From the NCBI GenBank assembly GCA_963821325.1, contig CAWGDC010000001.1, positions 124,001-188,000 of the forward strand: DNA of 64,000 nucleotides, in the 5' to 3' direction. The stretch's first letter is position 1. The number at the start of each line of letters is the position of its first letter. This document shows, piece by piece, positions 34,801-43,914 of the stretch. The translations under genes were made by a program, and so were the position numbers. This stretch comes from PALSA-555 sp963821325. GTDB taxonomy: Bacteria; Actinomycetota; Acidimicrobiia; IMCC26256; PALSA-555. The notes under the pieces were generated by a model. That model saw only the letters and a program-made list of their open reading frames with translations. It had not been told where the DNA came from and did no database searches.

Positions 34801-37010
34801 GGCGCACGGTCACCGTTCGGCGGGGCGACCTCCTCGAGGATGGCGGTGGCGCCGCGGTCGGGCCCACTCGGCTCGGCGGGTGTCACGAACGGGCCGGTGA
34901 AGGTGATCCCGCGCCGGCGGGCCACGCCGCGCAGCAGCTCGTCGCGCAGCCGGTAGAGGAGGCCGCCGAGCCCCTCGGGCAGCACGATGAGCAGCACGAG
35001 GATCCCGAGGCCGCTCGCCACGAGGCTGAAGCCGCCGTGCAGGTAGTACTGGGTGCCCCAGATGTAGACCGCGCCGATCACGACGCCGGGGAGCGATCCG
35101 GCACCGCCGACCACCACCATCAGGAACAGCGCAATGCTGATGTCGGTGCTGAACGAACCGTTGTTGACGCCGCGCTGGTGCACGACGAAGATCGCGCCGG
35201 CGAAGCCGGCGATCGCGCCCGAGATCGCGAAGGCGGTGAGCTTCATCCGGGTGGTGCTCAGCGCGACGGCGCGTGTCGCCGCCTCGTTGTCTCGCGTCGC
35301 GATGAGCGCTCGGCCGGTGCGGCTGTGACGCAGCGACCGGACGGCGAGCAGCACGAGCAGGAACGACACGAGACAGAGGTAGTAGATCTGCCAGTCCTGG
35401 CCGAGCACCGCGGCGCCGAAGAGAGTGGGGCGGTCGATCTGCACGGTGACGAACCAGGGCAGGTTGTTGGCCGCCAGGAAGTACGTCGAGACGCTGAGCG
35501 CGAACGCCAGCGTCGTGACGGCGAGGAACGGGCCCTGGATCCGCAGCGCGGGCACACCGATCACGAGCGCGGTGAGGGCGCCGACGACGACGCCGGCGCC
35601 GAGCGCCAGGGCGAAGTCCCAGCCGTGCCGCTGGAACAGGACGGCGGTGGTCGCCCCGCCGATGCCGGCGAGCGCGAACTGCCCCAGGGAGATCTGGCCG
35701 GTCCACCCGGTGAGGACGAGCAGGGACAGGCCGACGATCGCATAGATGAGGATGAGCGCCGCCAGGTACGTCTGGCTGCCGGAGAGGATCGCGGGCAGCG
35801 CCACCGCGGCGGCGAGGAGTGCCACCTTCAGCAGCCGGATCGACCAGCGCACCTCAGCCAGCTGCGCCAGGGAGCGGGGCATAGGACGGACGCTGGCGAT
35901 GTCACGCCAGCTCGACCCGAGCGTGCCGCTGACGCGCCGGTAGGCGTCCCGCTGGACGAGGAGCGCCACCACGATGACGAGCACGAGGGTCGCGTCGACG
36001 AAGGTGGTGTTCGAGAACGTCCACGTGGCGAGGGACTGGTAGACGCCGATCGCCACCGCGGCGGCGGCGGTGCGCGGGAGGCTCTCCATGCGACCGATGA
36101 CCGCGGCGGCGAGGGTGAAGAGCAGCAGCTCGGCGCCGCCGCCCGACACGGTCTGGAAGCTGCTGAACCCGAGCACGGGGACGCGGAGCAGCACCGCCGC
36201 GGTCGAGAGCACCGCCGCCAGGCACCACACGATCGTGTCGAGGCGGGGCACCGGTATGCCGAGGAGCATCGCCCGGTCGGCGTTGTCGGCCGCGGCCCGG
36301 ATCGCCATGCCGTACTTCGAGTAGCGCAGGAACAAGGTGAGCGCCAGCACGAGGACCGCCGCGCCGACGAGCGCCACGACGTCGTTGCCCCCGAAGATCA
36401 CCGGATAGATCGAGAAGTGCGCCTGCAGCGGCGTGTTGAACGACTGATTGCGGGTCGCGTTGATGCAGGCCTGGTTCTTCGCCGGGTCGCAGAACCACAG
36501 CGGCACGATCGTCGCCACGCCGGTCAGGGCCTGGGCGAGCGCGATCGTGGCCACGGTCAGGATGAGCCGAGAGCTCTTCCGGAAGTGGCGCGGCAGCAGG
36601 CTGACGACCGCGCCGATGACGATCGCGGCGCCGATCCCGACGAGGGACGACAGCACGTAGCTCACGCCGTAGGTGACGTGCAGCTCGATGGCGAGGATCG
36701 CCGCGACGACGCCGAGCTGGGCCTGCGCAAAGTTGATGATCCGGTTCGCGCGGTAGACGAGCACGATGCCGATGGCGACGAGGGCGTAGAGCGCTCCGTA
36801 GATGACGCCCAGCACGACGATGCCGGGCGGCAGACCCTTCGCGAGGAGGCGAGCGAGGATCGCCCAGAGGATGAGCGGGCCGGCGACCCACGCGACGACC
36901 CGCGCCGCGGTGTCGGCCCGCGCCCGTGCCAGGGCGCGGCGCGTGCGGGGGCGTCCCGGCCGCCCGGCCAGGGGGTCAGGCTCGTCAGCGGTCGGGCGGA
37001 CGATCGTCAC
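31869..37010 (-). CDS. Giant fused transporter LivH-LivM-MFS-LivF-LivG
   Basis: About 1,714 codons from MTIVRPTADEPDPLAGRPGR. Order by residue: LivH about 65-355 (IYGALYALVAIGIVLVYRAN, RIINFAQAQLGVVA), LivM about 390-690 (LTGWTGQISLGQFALAGIGG, ALIATRDNEAATRAVALSTT), a Pro/Ala linker, a 12-helix MFS-like domain about 764-1165, LivF ATPase about 1195-1437 (LGTNGAGKSTLLRTISGLL, GSLSGGEQQMLGLAQAF, LLIIDELSLGLAP) and LivG ATPase about 1457-1714 (GPNGAGKTTVLELLSGYV, LSTGTRRLVELAV, VLLLDEPSAGTAQ). LivH through MFS helix 10 is one unbroken frame. Single-base breaks near 33705, 32195 and 32000 occur within, not between, domains. LivHMFG alone forms a normal importer; why an MFS unit is built in is unknown. 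Confidence 0.8.
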
Positions 37011-37084
37011 GGGCGCATCCGATGCTCATCCGGTCGACGCAGCACCGGTCCCCCGGCACCCGCCAGTCGGATCGTCACCGTTGG

Positions 37085-37843
37085 CTACGAGGGCTCGAGC
37101 TGGTCGAGGAACTCCACGATCGCGCCGCGGAAGGGGGGCCCGCCGACGGCGGTGATGTGGTTGCCGGGGATGATCTGCACGCGTGCGCCCGGGATGCGCG
37201 CCGCGAGCCGCTGCGGCGAGCCGACGAGCCGGTCGCGGTCCCCGACCAACACCAGCGTGGGCACCGCGATCCGCTCGAAGCTGCCGGCACGGACCCGGTT
37301 CGGGGCCCGCTCGATCGCCGCGAGGGCGCGCCGGTCGGCGCCCGTGCGGTCGGCGAAGGCGCGAAAATCGCGCCCGATCGGGTCGGTGATCGTCGACGGG
37401 TCCTCGGCGAGGAGCGCCGCCGCGATCCGCTCGCCGTTCGCCGGGGGTGGGCGGCGCTCGGCGCCGGCACCGATGCCGCCGAGCACGAGCGATCGGGCGC
37501 GCGGCTCGCGTGGCACGAGCCGCGACGCCACCATCGAGCCCATCGAGTAGCCGACCACCCGCACGTCGGTCACCGCGAGGTGATCGAGCAAGGCCCGTGC
37601 GTCGTCGACCATCGCGCCGCCGGCGTAGCGCGCCGGGTCGGTGGGCTTCTCGGATGCGCCGTGCCCGCGGGCGTCCGGCGCGAGCACGCGGCGACCGGAC
37701 TCGACGAGGGCCTGCACGACGCCGGGCGCGACCCAGTTCGCCGCGTGGTCCGCGGCGAAGCCGTGCAGCAGCAGCACCACCGGTCCCGACCCCTCGTCGA
37801 GGTAGGCGATCTCGGTGTCGTCGAACGATCGGAAGCGCCGCAT
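37085..37843 (-). CDS. Alpha/beta-fold hydrolase
   Basis: 252 residues from ATG 37843 (MRRFRSFDDTEIAYLDEGSG). Motifs: VVLLLHGFAADHAANWVAPG (oxyanion HG), LAPDARGHGASEKP, VVGYSMGSMVASRLVPREPR (nucleophile Ser in GYSMG), VLVGDRDRLVGSP (acid Asp) and IIPGNHITAVGGPPFRG (His). A complete Ser-Asp-His triad makes an esterase, lactonase or related role likely. It is placed 75 bp before the giant transporter on the same strand, so it may process the transported ester. The substrate is unknown. Confidence 0.9.
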   Translation of the reverse strand: MRRFRSFDDTEIAYLDEGSGPVVLLLHGFAADHAANWVAPGVVQALVESGRRVLAPDARGHGASEKPTDPARYAGGAMVDDARALLDHLAVTDVRVVGYSMGSMVASRLVPREPRARSLVLGGIGAGAERRPPPANGERIAAALLAEDPSTITDPIGRDFRAFADRTGADRRALAAIERAPNRVRAGSFERIAVPTLVLVGDRDRLVGSPQRLAARIPGARVQIIPGNHITAVGGPPFRGAIVEFLDQLEPS

Positions 37844-37893
37844 GCGAACCTCACGATCCAGCGGGGGCGCGACCGCGCGCCGCGCCCCGACGG

Positions 37894-39579
37894 TTAGGAG
37901 CCCGTGAATAACGGCGGGAGCTGGCTGGGCCACTCGCCGAGCGTGAAGCGCCGCCCGTTGAAGACCGCGACGTAGGTGCCCGGCTTGCCGTTCAGGGGCG
38001 ACGTCGCCGTCCCGTTCCAGTAGACGAACCGGGCGTCGCTCACCGCGGTGTGGTCACCGGTCGGCTGACCCGTCGGGTTGTCCCGGAAGTTCCAGTGGCC
38101 GTACTCGAAGGTCGGTGCCCCGAGCGTCGGCAGCGCGTGGGTGCCCCGCGCCAGGCTCGCGGGCGTGAGATTCGGTCCGGCGGCCTGCAGCTGGTCGAAC
38201 ACCTGCACGAGCCCGCCGTAGTTGCCGTCGGTGCCGGGCGGGATCTGGTGGCCGGTCAGCTTCTGATACAGCTTCCCTGCGAGCGAGTTCGGCCCGCTGG
38301 TGGACGTCGACGGCGCGGCCTCGCTGAGCCCGAAGAGGTGACCGGTCACCTCGCCCTGGTCGTAGGTCTGGGCCGACTGGTCGAGGTCAGTGAGCGCGAC
38401 ACCGTTCAGCAGCCACTCTGGGTGGTAGTTCTGCGCCGCGGCGGCCTGGGTGAGGAATCCGGCCGAGTAGAGGTCGCAGGCCAGGACGACGGTCGTGACC
38501 CCGGCCGCTTTGAACTGGATGACCGCCTGCTGAGCCGACTGCTGGAACGTCGAGATGTCGAGCCCGTACGTGAAGTGCGAGCTCACCGCGCTCGACGGCA
38601 CGTGGTACTTGCTCACCATCAGCTTGCCGAAGCTGCTGCCCGAGCCGGCGTTGCAGTGGTCGTACGGCGGCAGGTTCGGGACATACACGCCGAACTTGCG
38701 GGTCTTGGTCTTCAGGCTGGGGTCACCGGCGTAGATCGCCGGCTTGTTCGCCAGCAGGGTCCCGAACGCCTCGGCCGTCTGGGCGGCGATGCGCTCGCAG
38801 TCCATCGTGAGGCTCCAGACGTAGGGGTTCTGGCTCTGGAACGTCGCCTCGTCGAAGTACGCGTTGCCGCCGAACTCCACGAGCTTCTGCTGGGCCGCGC
38901 ACTGCGAGAAGGGCCCGGTGCCGCCACCGACGAACGTCTCATTGAAGGCGAAGCCGACCTCGCCGAAGGCGTGCACCTGGTTCACGAGGTTGTCGGCGTC
39001 GGCGCACGCCTGCGCCTGGCCCTGGCCGAGCGACTCGGTCGTCGCGTCGCCCTGACCCGTGACCTGGCGGATGTCGACGTGGCGGCCGTAGAGGTCGTAC
39101 ACCGAGTTGAAGTAGTTCAGGAACACCTGCTGCACCTGGTCGGTCACCTGGGGCAGCGCCGCGCCGGCGTTCTTGGCCTGCGCGGCGACCTGCTCGGTGT
39201 TCGCCGTCTGCGGGAACTCGCGCTGCGCGAGCGTGATCGTGGTGGCCGTGACCCCGTTCGATGTGGCGCCCCCGTTGTTCCCGTGGAACCTCGGGACGCA
39301 GGGCGGAGCGTACGGCGACGCGAACTGCGGCGCGCTCGGCGTGCACGGCGTCCCGCTGACCGTGGTCCCGGTTCCGACCGCGACGTTCCCGGACGCCGGG
39401 TACTTCCACGGGTACGGGCCCTCACCCGACGAGCCCGCGGCGCCGGCCGCGTCGAGCCCCCCGAGCGCGACGAGCCCGAGGACGGCGCAGCCGACGACGA
39501 CGCGGGCGACCCCGCGGCGCCACGCCCGCTCCACCGTCGGCGTCCCTCCCGTCGCGGTGCCTCTCGACCGACGACCCAT
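37894..39579 (-). CDS. Secreted Liv-type substrate-binding protein, long form
   Basis: 561 residues, start after AGGGGGACACC. Signal segment: basic VERAWRRGVARVVVGCAVLG, hydrophobic LVALGGLDAAGAAGS, then the mature protein. Peripla_BP_6 features: TATTITLAQREFPQTANTEQ, NSVYDLYGRHVDIRQVTGQG, NETFVGGGTGPFSQCAAQQK, QFKAAGVTTVVLACDLYSAG, NYGGLVQVFDQLQAAGPNLT. It is longer than usual owing to an N-terminal extension with several Cys and Pro. It lies between the amidohydrolase and alpha/beta hydrolase in the same operon, giving this operon two binding proteins for one transporter. Confidence 0.88.
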   Translation of the reverse strand: MGRRSRGTATGGTPTVERAWRRGVARVVVGCAVLGLVALGGLDAAGAAGSSGEGPYPWKYPASGNVAVGTGTTVSGTPCTPSAPQFASPYAPPCVPRFHGNNGGATSNGVTATTITLAQREFPQTANTEQVAAQAKNAGAALPQVTDQVQQVFLNYFNSVYDLYGRHVDIRQVTGQGDATTESLGQGQAQACADADNLVNQVHAFGEVGFAFNETFVGGGTGPFSQCAAQQKLVEFGGNAYFDEATFQSQNPYVWSLTMDCERIAAQTAEAFGTLLANKPAIYAGDPSLKTKTRKFGVYVPNLPPYDHCNAGSGSSFGKLMVSKYHVPSSAVSSHFTYGLDISTFQQSAQQAVIQFKAAGVTTVVLACDLYSAGFLTQAAAAQNYHPEWLLNGVALTDLDQSAQTYDQGEVTGHLFGLSEAAPSTSTSGPNSLAGKLYQKLTGHQIPPGTDGNYGGLVQVFDQLQAAGPNLTPASLARGTHALPTLGAPTFEYGHWNFRDNPTGQPTGDHTAVSDARFVYWNGTATSPLNGKPGTYVAVFNGRRFTLGEWPSQLPPLFTGS

Positions 39580-39619
39580 GGTGTCCCCCTCTTGGTCTAA
39601 CGGACGGTCACGCCGCGGG

Positions 39620-40773
39620 TCACGCCTCTGACGGGGCGAGACCCAGCAGCTCGGCCATGTTGCGTTCGTAGAACCGGTCCTTGTCGTCGTCCGAGGTGGA
39701 CTCGAGCGTGGCCTCGAACTTCGCCAGCGGGTCGCGACCACCCTCGGGGTGCGGGTAGTCGGTCGAGAACATGAACAGCTCGGGCCCAGCCTGCTCGATC
39801 ATCCAGCCGACCGGCTCGCCGGGGAACGGGGTGAACTTCAGGTGGCGGCGCACGTACTCCGAGGGCGTGCGCTCCAAGCGCTGCAGGGGCGGCTCGGTGC
39901 GGCGGAACGAGCGCTGCCCGACGTCGAGGGCGCGGAGCCACGACACCACCCACCCCGCGCCCTGCTCGATGCACCCGCCGCGCAATGCCGGGAAGCGATC
40001 GAAGAGCCCGTCGTAGATCAGGACGCCGAGGAAGAGCTCTGGGGAGTGCTGGATCGCGAGGTAGTCCTTCGAGCGCACGTTCTCGCCCCCGCCGAGGTGG
40101 TCGGTCACCGGCATGGCGTTGTTGTGGAACGCGCGGGTCGAGCAGCCGGCCGCCGCCGCCGACGTGGAGCACGAACGGCACGTCCGTCTCGCAGAGCAGC
40201 GCCCAGAACGGGTCGAGATCCGGATGCGTCGGCGCCCGCTCGCCCGCCGCCGTCGACGGCACCATGATGGCCCGGCAGCCCGCGTCGATGGCGTCTCGCG
40301 CGGTCGCGGTCGCCCGGGCCGGGTCGACGAGCGGCACGAACCCGACCGGGAGCAGCCGTTCGTCCGCCGCGCAGAACTGCGCCATGGCCAGGTTCTGCGC
40401 CCGGCTCCCGCCGTAGAGCCGGTCGAGGTCGCGGCCGGCGAACATCGCCGTCGCGAACGTCGCGAACACCAGCTGACCCCGAAAGCCGAACAGGTCGAGC
40501 ACGCGGCGCCGTTCGTTACCGTCGAACGCGCCGAGCGCGTACCAGCCCTTGTCGTGGAGCAGCCGCTCCTCGGCCGCGGCGGCACGCACCGGGTCCGCGC
40601 GCCGGGCGTCGGCCTCGCTGACCGCCCGGTCGAACACCGGCTCGAGCGCCTCGATGCCGTCGCGGCGTAGCCGCCCGCGCAGCGTCGGGATCCAAGAACT
40701 CGTCGAGGAAGCCGCCGAGCTCCATCACGTGGCTGTCGGCGTCAAGGATCGCCCGGGACCCGGCGTACGTCAT
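39620..40773 (-). CDS. Amidohydrolase-family (PF04909) metal hydrolase, two frame breaks
   Basis: About 385 residues from ATG 40773: ILDADSHVMELGGFLDEFLD (DxH metal motif), GWYALGAFDGNERRRVLDLF, FATAMFAGRDLDRLYGGSRA, VGFVPLVDPARATATARDAI, VPFVLHVGGGGRLLDP, then after a shift HNNAMPVTDHLGGGENV, GGCIEQGAGWVVSWLRALDV and FMFSTDYPHPEGGRDPLAKF (C-terminal Asp). Breaks fall near 40690 and 40130. All metal residues are found when joined. The family hydrolyses or decarboxylates cyclic or aromatic acids. It is first in the operon facing TetR. Confidence 0.78.
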
Positions 40774-40808
40774 GCTCCCCCTCCGGTTTGCCCCCACCAC
40801 CGCTCGGT

Positions 40809-40849
40809 GGTGACACTGTGTCACCACCGAACGGTGACACAGTGTCACC
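40809..40849. promoter_or_regulatory. Twin TetR operators between divergent genes
   Basis: GGTGACAC-T-GTGTCACC (40809-40825) and GGTGACAC-A-GTGTCACC (40833-40849) are two perfect 17-bp palindromes whose centres are 24 bp apart, differing only at the central base. They lie 36 bp before the amidohydrolase ATG and 24 bp before the TetR ATG, and so probably control both directions. Confidence 0.85.
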
Positions 40850-40873
40850 CAGGCGGAGGAGGCCGCAAGCCCC

Positions 40874-41524
40874 ATGGTGAGCTCCGGGCCGGCCCTCCGG
40901 CGCGCGGCCTTGTTCGACGTCCCCCAGGCCGGGCGCCTGCGCCGGGCCGAGCGCCACGACGCCCTCGTCGCCGCCGCCGCCGCGCTCGTGGCCGAGCGCG
41001 ACGTCGACGCGGTGTCGATGGAGGCCGTCGCGGCCCGTGCCGGCGTGAGTCGCCCGCTCGTCTACAAGCACTTCGCGAACCGCCACGAGCTGCTCGCCGC
41101 GGTGTACCGGCGGGAGGCCACCACCCTCGACGCCGAGATCGTGCGCGCGGTGCAGGCGGCCGATGGCTTCGAGCCGATCGTGCGCACGCTGGTCCAGGCG
41201 GTCCTGGCCGGCGCCCGGTCGCGCGGCGCCACGTTCGCGAAGCTGCAGCGAGCCGGCGCTCGGGATTCGACGCTGCGTCGAGAACAGCGCGAGCGCGACC
41301 GCCGGACGGTGCGCTACTTCACCGGGCTCGCGGCGCGCGAGTTCGGGCTCGCGGAACGCCAGGCGCGCGCCGCGGTGCGGGTGCTGCTCACCGGGATCGA
41401 CTCCCTGCTGACCCAGTGGCACGCCGACCCGACCCCGGCACGTGAGGAGCTCCTCGAGGAGGTCTACACGAACCTCGTGGTGGGCGGATTGGCGCGCGTC
41501 GCCACGGGGGGCGGCCGCGCCTGA
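40874..41524 (+). CDS. TetR-family regulator of the giant-transporter operon
   Basis: 216 residues. Helix-turn-helix: RRAERHDALVAAAAALVAER, VDAVSMEAVAARAGVSRPLV and YKHFANRHELLAAVYRREAT at about 24-75. The C-terminal half (LDAEIVRAVQAADGFEPIVR, FTGLAAREFGLAERQARAAV) fits a TetR_C domain of Rv-type regulators. Divergent from the amidohydrolase, with two perfect palindromes between, so it should be a repressor of the roughly 10-kb operon and of itself. The inducer is likely the imported compound or its product. Confidence 0.9.
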   Translation: MVSSGPALRRAALFDVPQAGRLRRAERHDALVAAAAALVAERDVDAVSMEAVAARAGVSRPLVYKHFANRHELLAAVYRREATTLDAEIVRAVQAADGFEPIVRTLVQAVLAGARSRGATFAKLQRAGARDSTLRREQRERDRRTVRYFTGLAAREFGLAERQARAAVRVLLTGIDSLLTQWHADPTPAREELLEEVYTNLVVGGLARVATGGGRA

Positions 41525-41533
41525 GGGCTCGGC

Positions 41534-42601
41534 TCAGCCGACGCTGGCGGCGTGCTCGGCCGCCCGGGTCATCAGGTCGATCGTGATCGGCCCGAACGCC
41601 TCCATCTTCGGGTTATCGGCACCGCCCGACCGGTATCGGGCGTACTGGGCCTCGAGGACGATCGCGAGCTTGAAGCGGGCGAGAATCTCGTAGTAGTCGA
41701 TGTCGGCGGTCGAGCGGCCGCTCACCTGCTCGTAGTGGGCGAGCAGTGCCTCGTGGGGCGGCATGCCGACCATGTCCACGTAGCCGGTCTGCGACGCGTC
41801 CTCCCCCTCCCGGGGCCAGCTCATCGTCACCCAGCCGAGGTCGAGGAGCGGGTCGCCGATCGTGGTCATCTCCCAGTCGACGATCGCCGCGAGCCGCGCC
41901 GGGGCGCCGTTCGCGAACATCACGTTGGCGAACTGGTAGTCGCCGTGGATGATTCCGGGTTCGTAGGTCGACGGGATGTGGTCGCGCAGCCACGCCGCCG
42001 TCTCCGCCGTGCCGGGCAGGTCCCGACAGTTGTTCTTCTGCAGGTGGGCGAGCCAGCGGTCGACCTGGCGCTCGAGGAACCCGTCGGGCTTCCCGAACCC
42101 CTCAAGGCCCCGGGCGCGCCAGTCGACGCGGGCGAGACGGGCGATGCCGTCGACCAGCTGGATCCCGAGCCCGGCGCGGGCGTCGAGGTCGATGTCGAAG
42201 GGCGGTGGCCACTGGCGCTGGTAGCTCATCGGGGACCAGCCGTCGACGTGACCCATGAGGTAGAACGCGGCGCCGATCACGCTCGTGTCCTCACAGGCCG
42301 CGATCGCCTCCGGATGCGGGACGTCGGTGCCGTTCAGGGCCTCGAGCACTCGGTACTCGCGCAGCATCGTCGCGTTGCGCCCCTCCGGGACGACCCGCGG
42401 CGGGCGGCGTAGCGCCATGCGGTGCTCACCCCGGCAGATCGCGAAGATCTCGTTCGACGAGCCGCCGCTGATGAACTCCGTCGTCATCGGCTCCCCCGAC
42501 CCGGGCAGGTCGCGGGCGTCCATCCAGGCGCTGAGCGCCGGCACGTCGACGAGCCCCTGGGTCCGGGCCCCCTCGTCGACGGTCTCCCACGCGTTGCTCA
42601 C
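41534..42601 (-). CDS. APH-family phosphotransferase (ACAD10/11-like)
   Basis: 355 residues of aminoglycoside-phosphotransferase/choline-kinase fold: FISGGSSNEIFAICRGEHRM, ALRRPPRVVPEGRNATMLRE, PHPEAIAACEDTSVIGAAFY, IIHGDYQFANVMFANG (catalytic HGD...N) and AAIVDWEMTTIGDPLLDLGW (metal Asp). Such proteins are encoded beside acyl-CoA dehydrogenases and are thought to phosphorylate hydroxyacyl substrates, as in human ACAD11. The gene starts in an ATGA overlap with the acyl-CoA dehydrogenase stop, which supports a joint pathway. Confidence 0.9.
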   Translation of the reverse strand: MSNAWETVDEGARTQGLVDVPALSAWMDARDLPGSGEPMTTEFISGGSSNEIFAICRGEHRMALRRPPRVVPEGRNATMLREYRVLEALNGTDVPHPEAIAACEDTSVIGAAFYLMGHVDGWSPMSYQRQWPPPFDIDLDARAGLGIQLVDGIARLARVDWRARGLEGFGKPDGFLERQVDRWLAHLQKNNCRDLPGTAETAAWLRDHIPSTYEPGIIHGDYQFANVMFANGAPARLAAIVDWEMTTIGDPLLDLGWVTMSWPREGEDASQTGYVDMVGMPPHEALLAHYEQVSGRSTADIDYYEILARFKLAIVLEAQYARYRSGGADNPKMEAFGPITIDLMTRAAEHAASVG

Positions 42602-43899
42602 AGCTGCGCCGCCTCGTGTTCCAGCAGATCGGCGAAACGCGCCCGGGCCGCGGCGCGCCGCTCAGGGAGGTGCTCGGGCGGCCAGAGCCCCTCGTAGGGC
42701 TGGTAGCGCTTCAGCACCTGCCGGGCGATGGTCACCTTGTGCACCTCGGTCGGCCCGTCCGCGATGCCCATCACGGGCAGCATCGCCCACATCCCGGCGA
42801 GCGGCATCTCGTTCGAGACGCCGAGCGCCCCGTGGATGTGCAAGGCGCGATAGACGATGTCGTGGAGGACCTTCGGGGTGAGGACCTTGACCGCGGCGAT
42901 CTCGGTGCGGGCCTTGTGGCCGCCGACCTGGTCGATCTTCCACGCGGTCTGCAGCACGAGCAGCCGGAACTGCTCCAGGTCGATGTAGGAGTCGGCGACC
43001 GCCTCCTGGACCATCTGCTTCTTGGCGAGCACCTCGCCCTGGGTGACGCGGGACAGCGCCCGCCGGCACATCATGTCGAACGCGCGCTGGCACATCCCGA
43101 TGGTGCGCATGGCGTGGTGGACCCGCCCGCCGCCGAGGCGGGTCTGGGCGATCACGAACGCCTGGCCGGCCCCGCCGAGCAGGTTCTCGTCCGGGACGCG
43201 GACCTGCTCGTAGCGGACGTACGCGTGCGAGCCCTCACCCTCGTGCTCGGCGCCGAGCCCCACGTTGCGGATGATGTTGATGCCCGGCGTCGACGTCGGC
43301 ACGAGGAACATCGAGGTGCCCTGGTAGACGGGCACGTCGGGGTCGGTCACCGCCATGACGATCGCGAACTCGGCGTAGCGCAGGTTCGACGAGAACCACT
43401 TCTCGCCCTCGATCACCCACTCGTCGCCGTCCTTCCACGCCCGGCACTGGAACTGCGCGGGGTCCGACCCCGCCTGCGGCTCGGTCATCGAGTAGCACGA
43501 CACGATCTCACCGTCGAGGAGCGGCTGGAGGTATTTCGCCTTCTGGTCCTCGGTGCCGTAGTGGGCGATGATCTCGGCGTTGCCGGTGTCCGGCGCCTGG
43601 CAGCCGAACACGCTCGGCGCAAACTGCGAGCGGCCGAGGATCTCGTTCATCAACGCGAGCTTCAGCTGCCCGTATCCCCTGCCGCCCAGCTCGGGGCCGA
43701 GGTGGCACGCCCAGAGGTTCCGCTCCTTGACCTGGGCCTGCAGCGGCCGCACCACCTCGCGGTGCACGGGGTGCGACTTGTCGTAGACGACATGTGACCC
43801 GAAGGCGAGGTCGAGCGGCTCGACCTCCTCGGTCACGAAGTCGCTGATCCAGTCGAGCTGCTTCTGGAACTCCGGATCGGTCGAGAAGTCCCACGCCAT
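42598..43899 (-). CDS. Acyl-CoA dehydrogenase (long/ACAD11-like)
   Basis: 433 residues: WACHLGPELGGRGYGQLKLA, FGCQAPDTGNAEIIAHYGTE, SCYSMTEPQAGSDPAQFQCR (FAD contact), DEWVIEGEKWFSSNLRYAEF, IIRNVGLGAEHEGEGSHAYV and IADGPTEVHKVTIARQVLKR near the C-terminus. Motif spacing fits the ACAD10/11 branch, agreeing with the coupled phosphotransferase. It catalyses alpha,beta-dehydrogenation of acyl-CoA to electron-transfer flavoprotein. It is the third gene of a minus-strand operon after enoyl-CoA hydratase and the thiolase-like protein. Confidence 0.92.
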   Translation of the reverse strand: MAWDFSTDPEFQKQLDWISDFVTEEVEPLDLAFGSHVVYDKSHPVHREVVRPLQAQVKERNLWACHLGPELGGRGYGQLKLALMNEILGRSQFAPSVFGCQAPDTGNAEIIAHYGTEDQKAKYLQPLLDGEIVSCYSMTEPQAGSDPAQFQCRAWKDGDEWVIEGEKWFSSNLRYAEFAIVMAVTDPDVPVYQGTSMFLVPTSTPGINIIRNVGLGAEHEGEGSHAYVRYEQVRVPDENLLGGAGQAFVIAQTRLGGGRVHHAMRTIGMCQRAFDMMCRRALSRVTQGEVLAKKQMVQEAVADSYIDLEQFRLLVLQTAWKIDQVGGHKARTEIAAVKVLTPKVLHDIVYRALHIHGALGVSNEMPLAGMWAMLPVMGIADGPTEVHKVTIARQVLKRYQPYEGLWPPEHLPERRAAARARFADLLEHEAAQL

Positions 43900-43914
43900 G
43901 CCGTTACCTCGCTC

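Noticed and set aside
34452..37550. A plus-strand open frame of more than 1,000 codons opposite the giant transporter
   Set aside because: It is the GC-rich antisense shadow of the LivHM/MFS reading frame: composition is Arg/Gly/Asp/His-rich without any domain, while the other strand has clear motifs.
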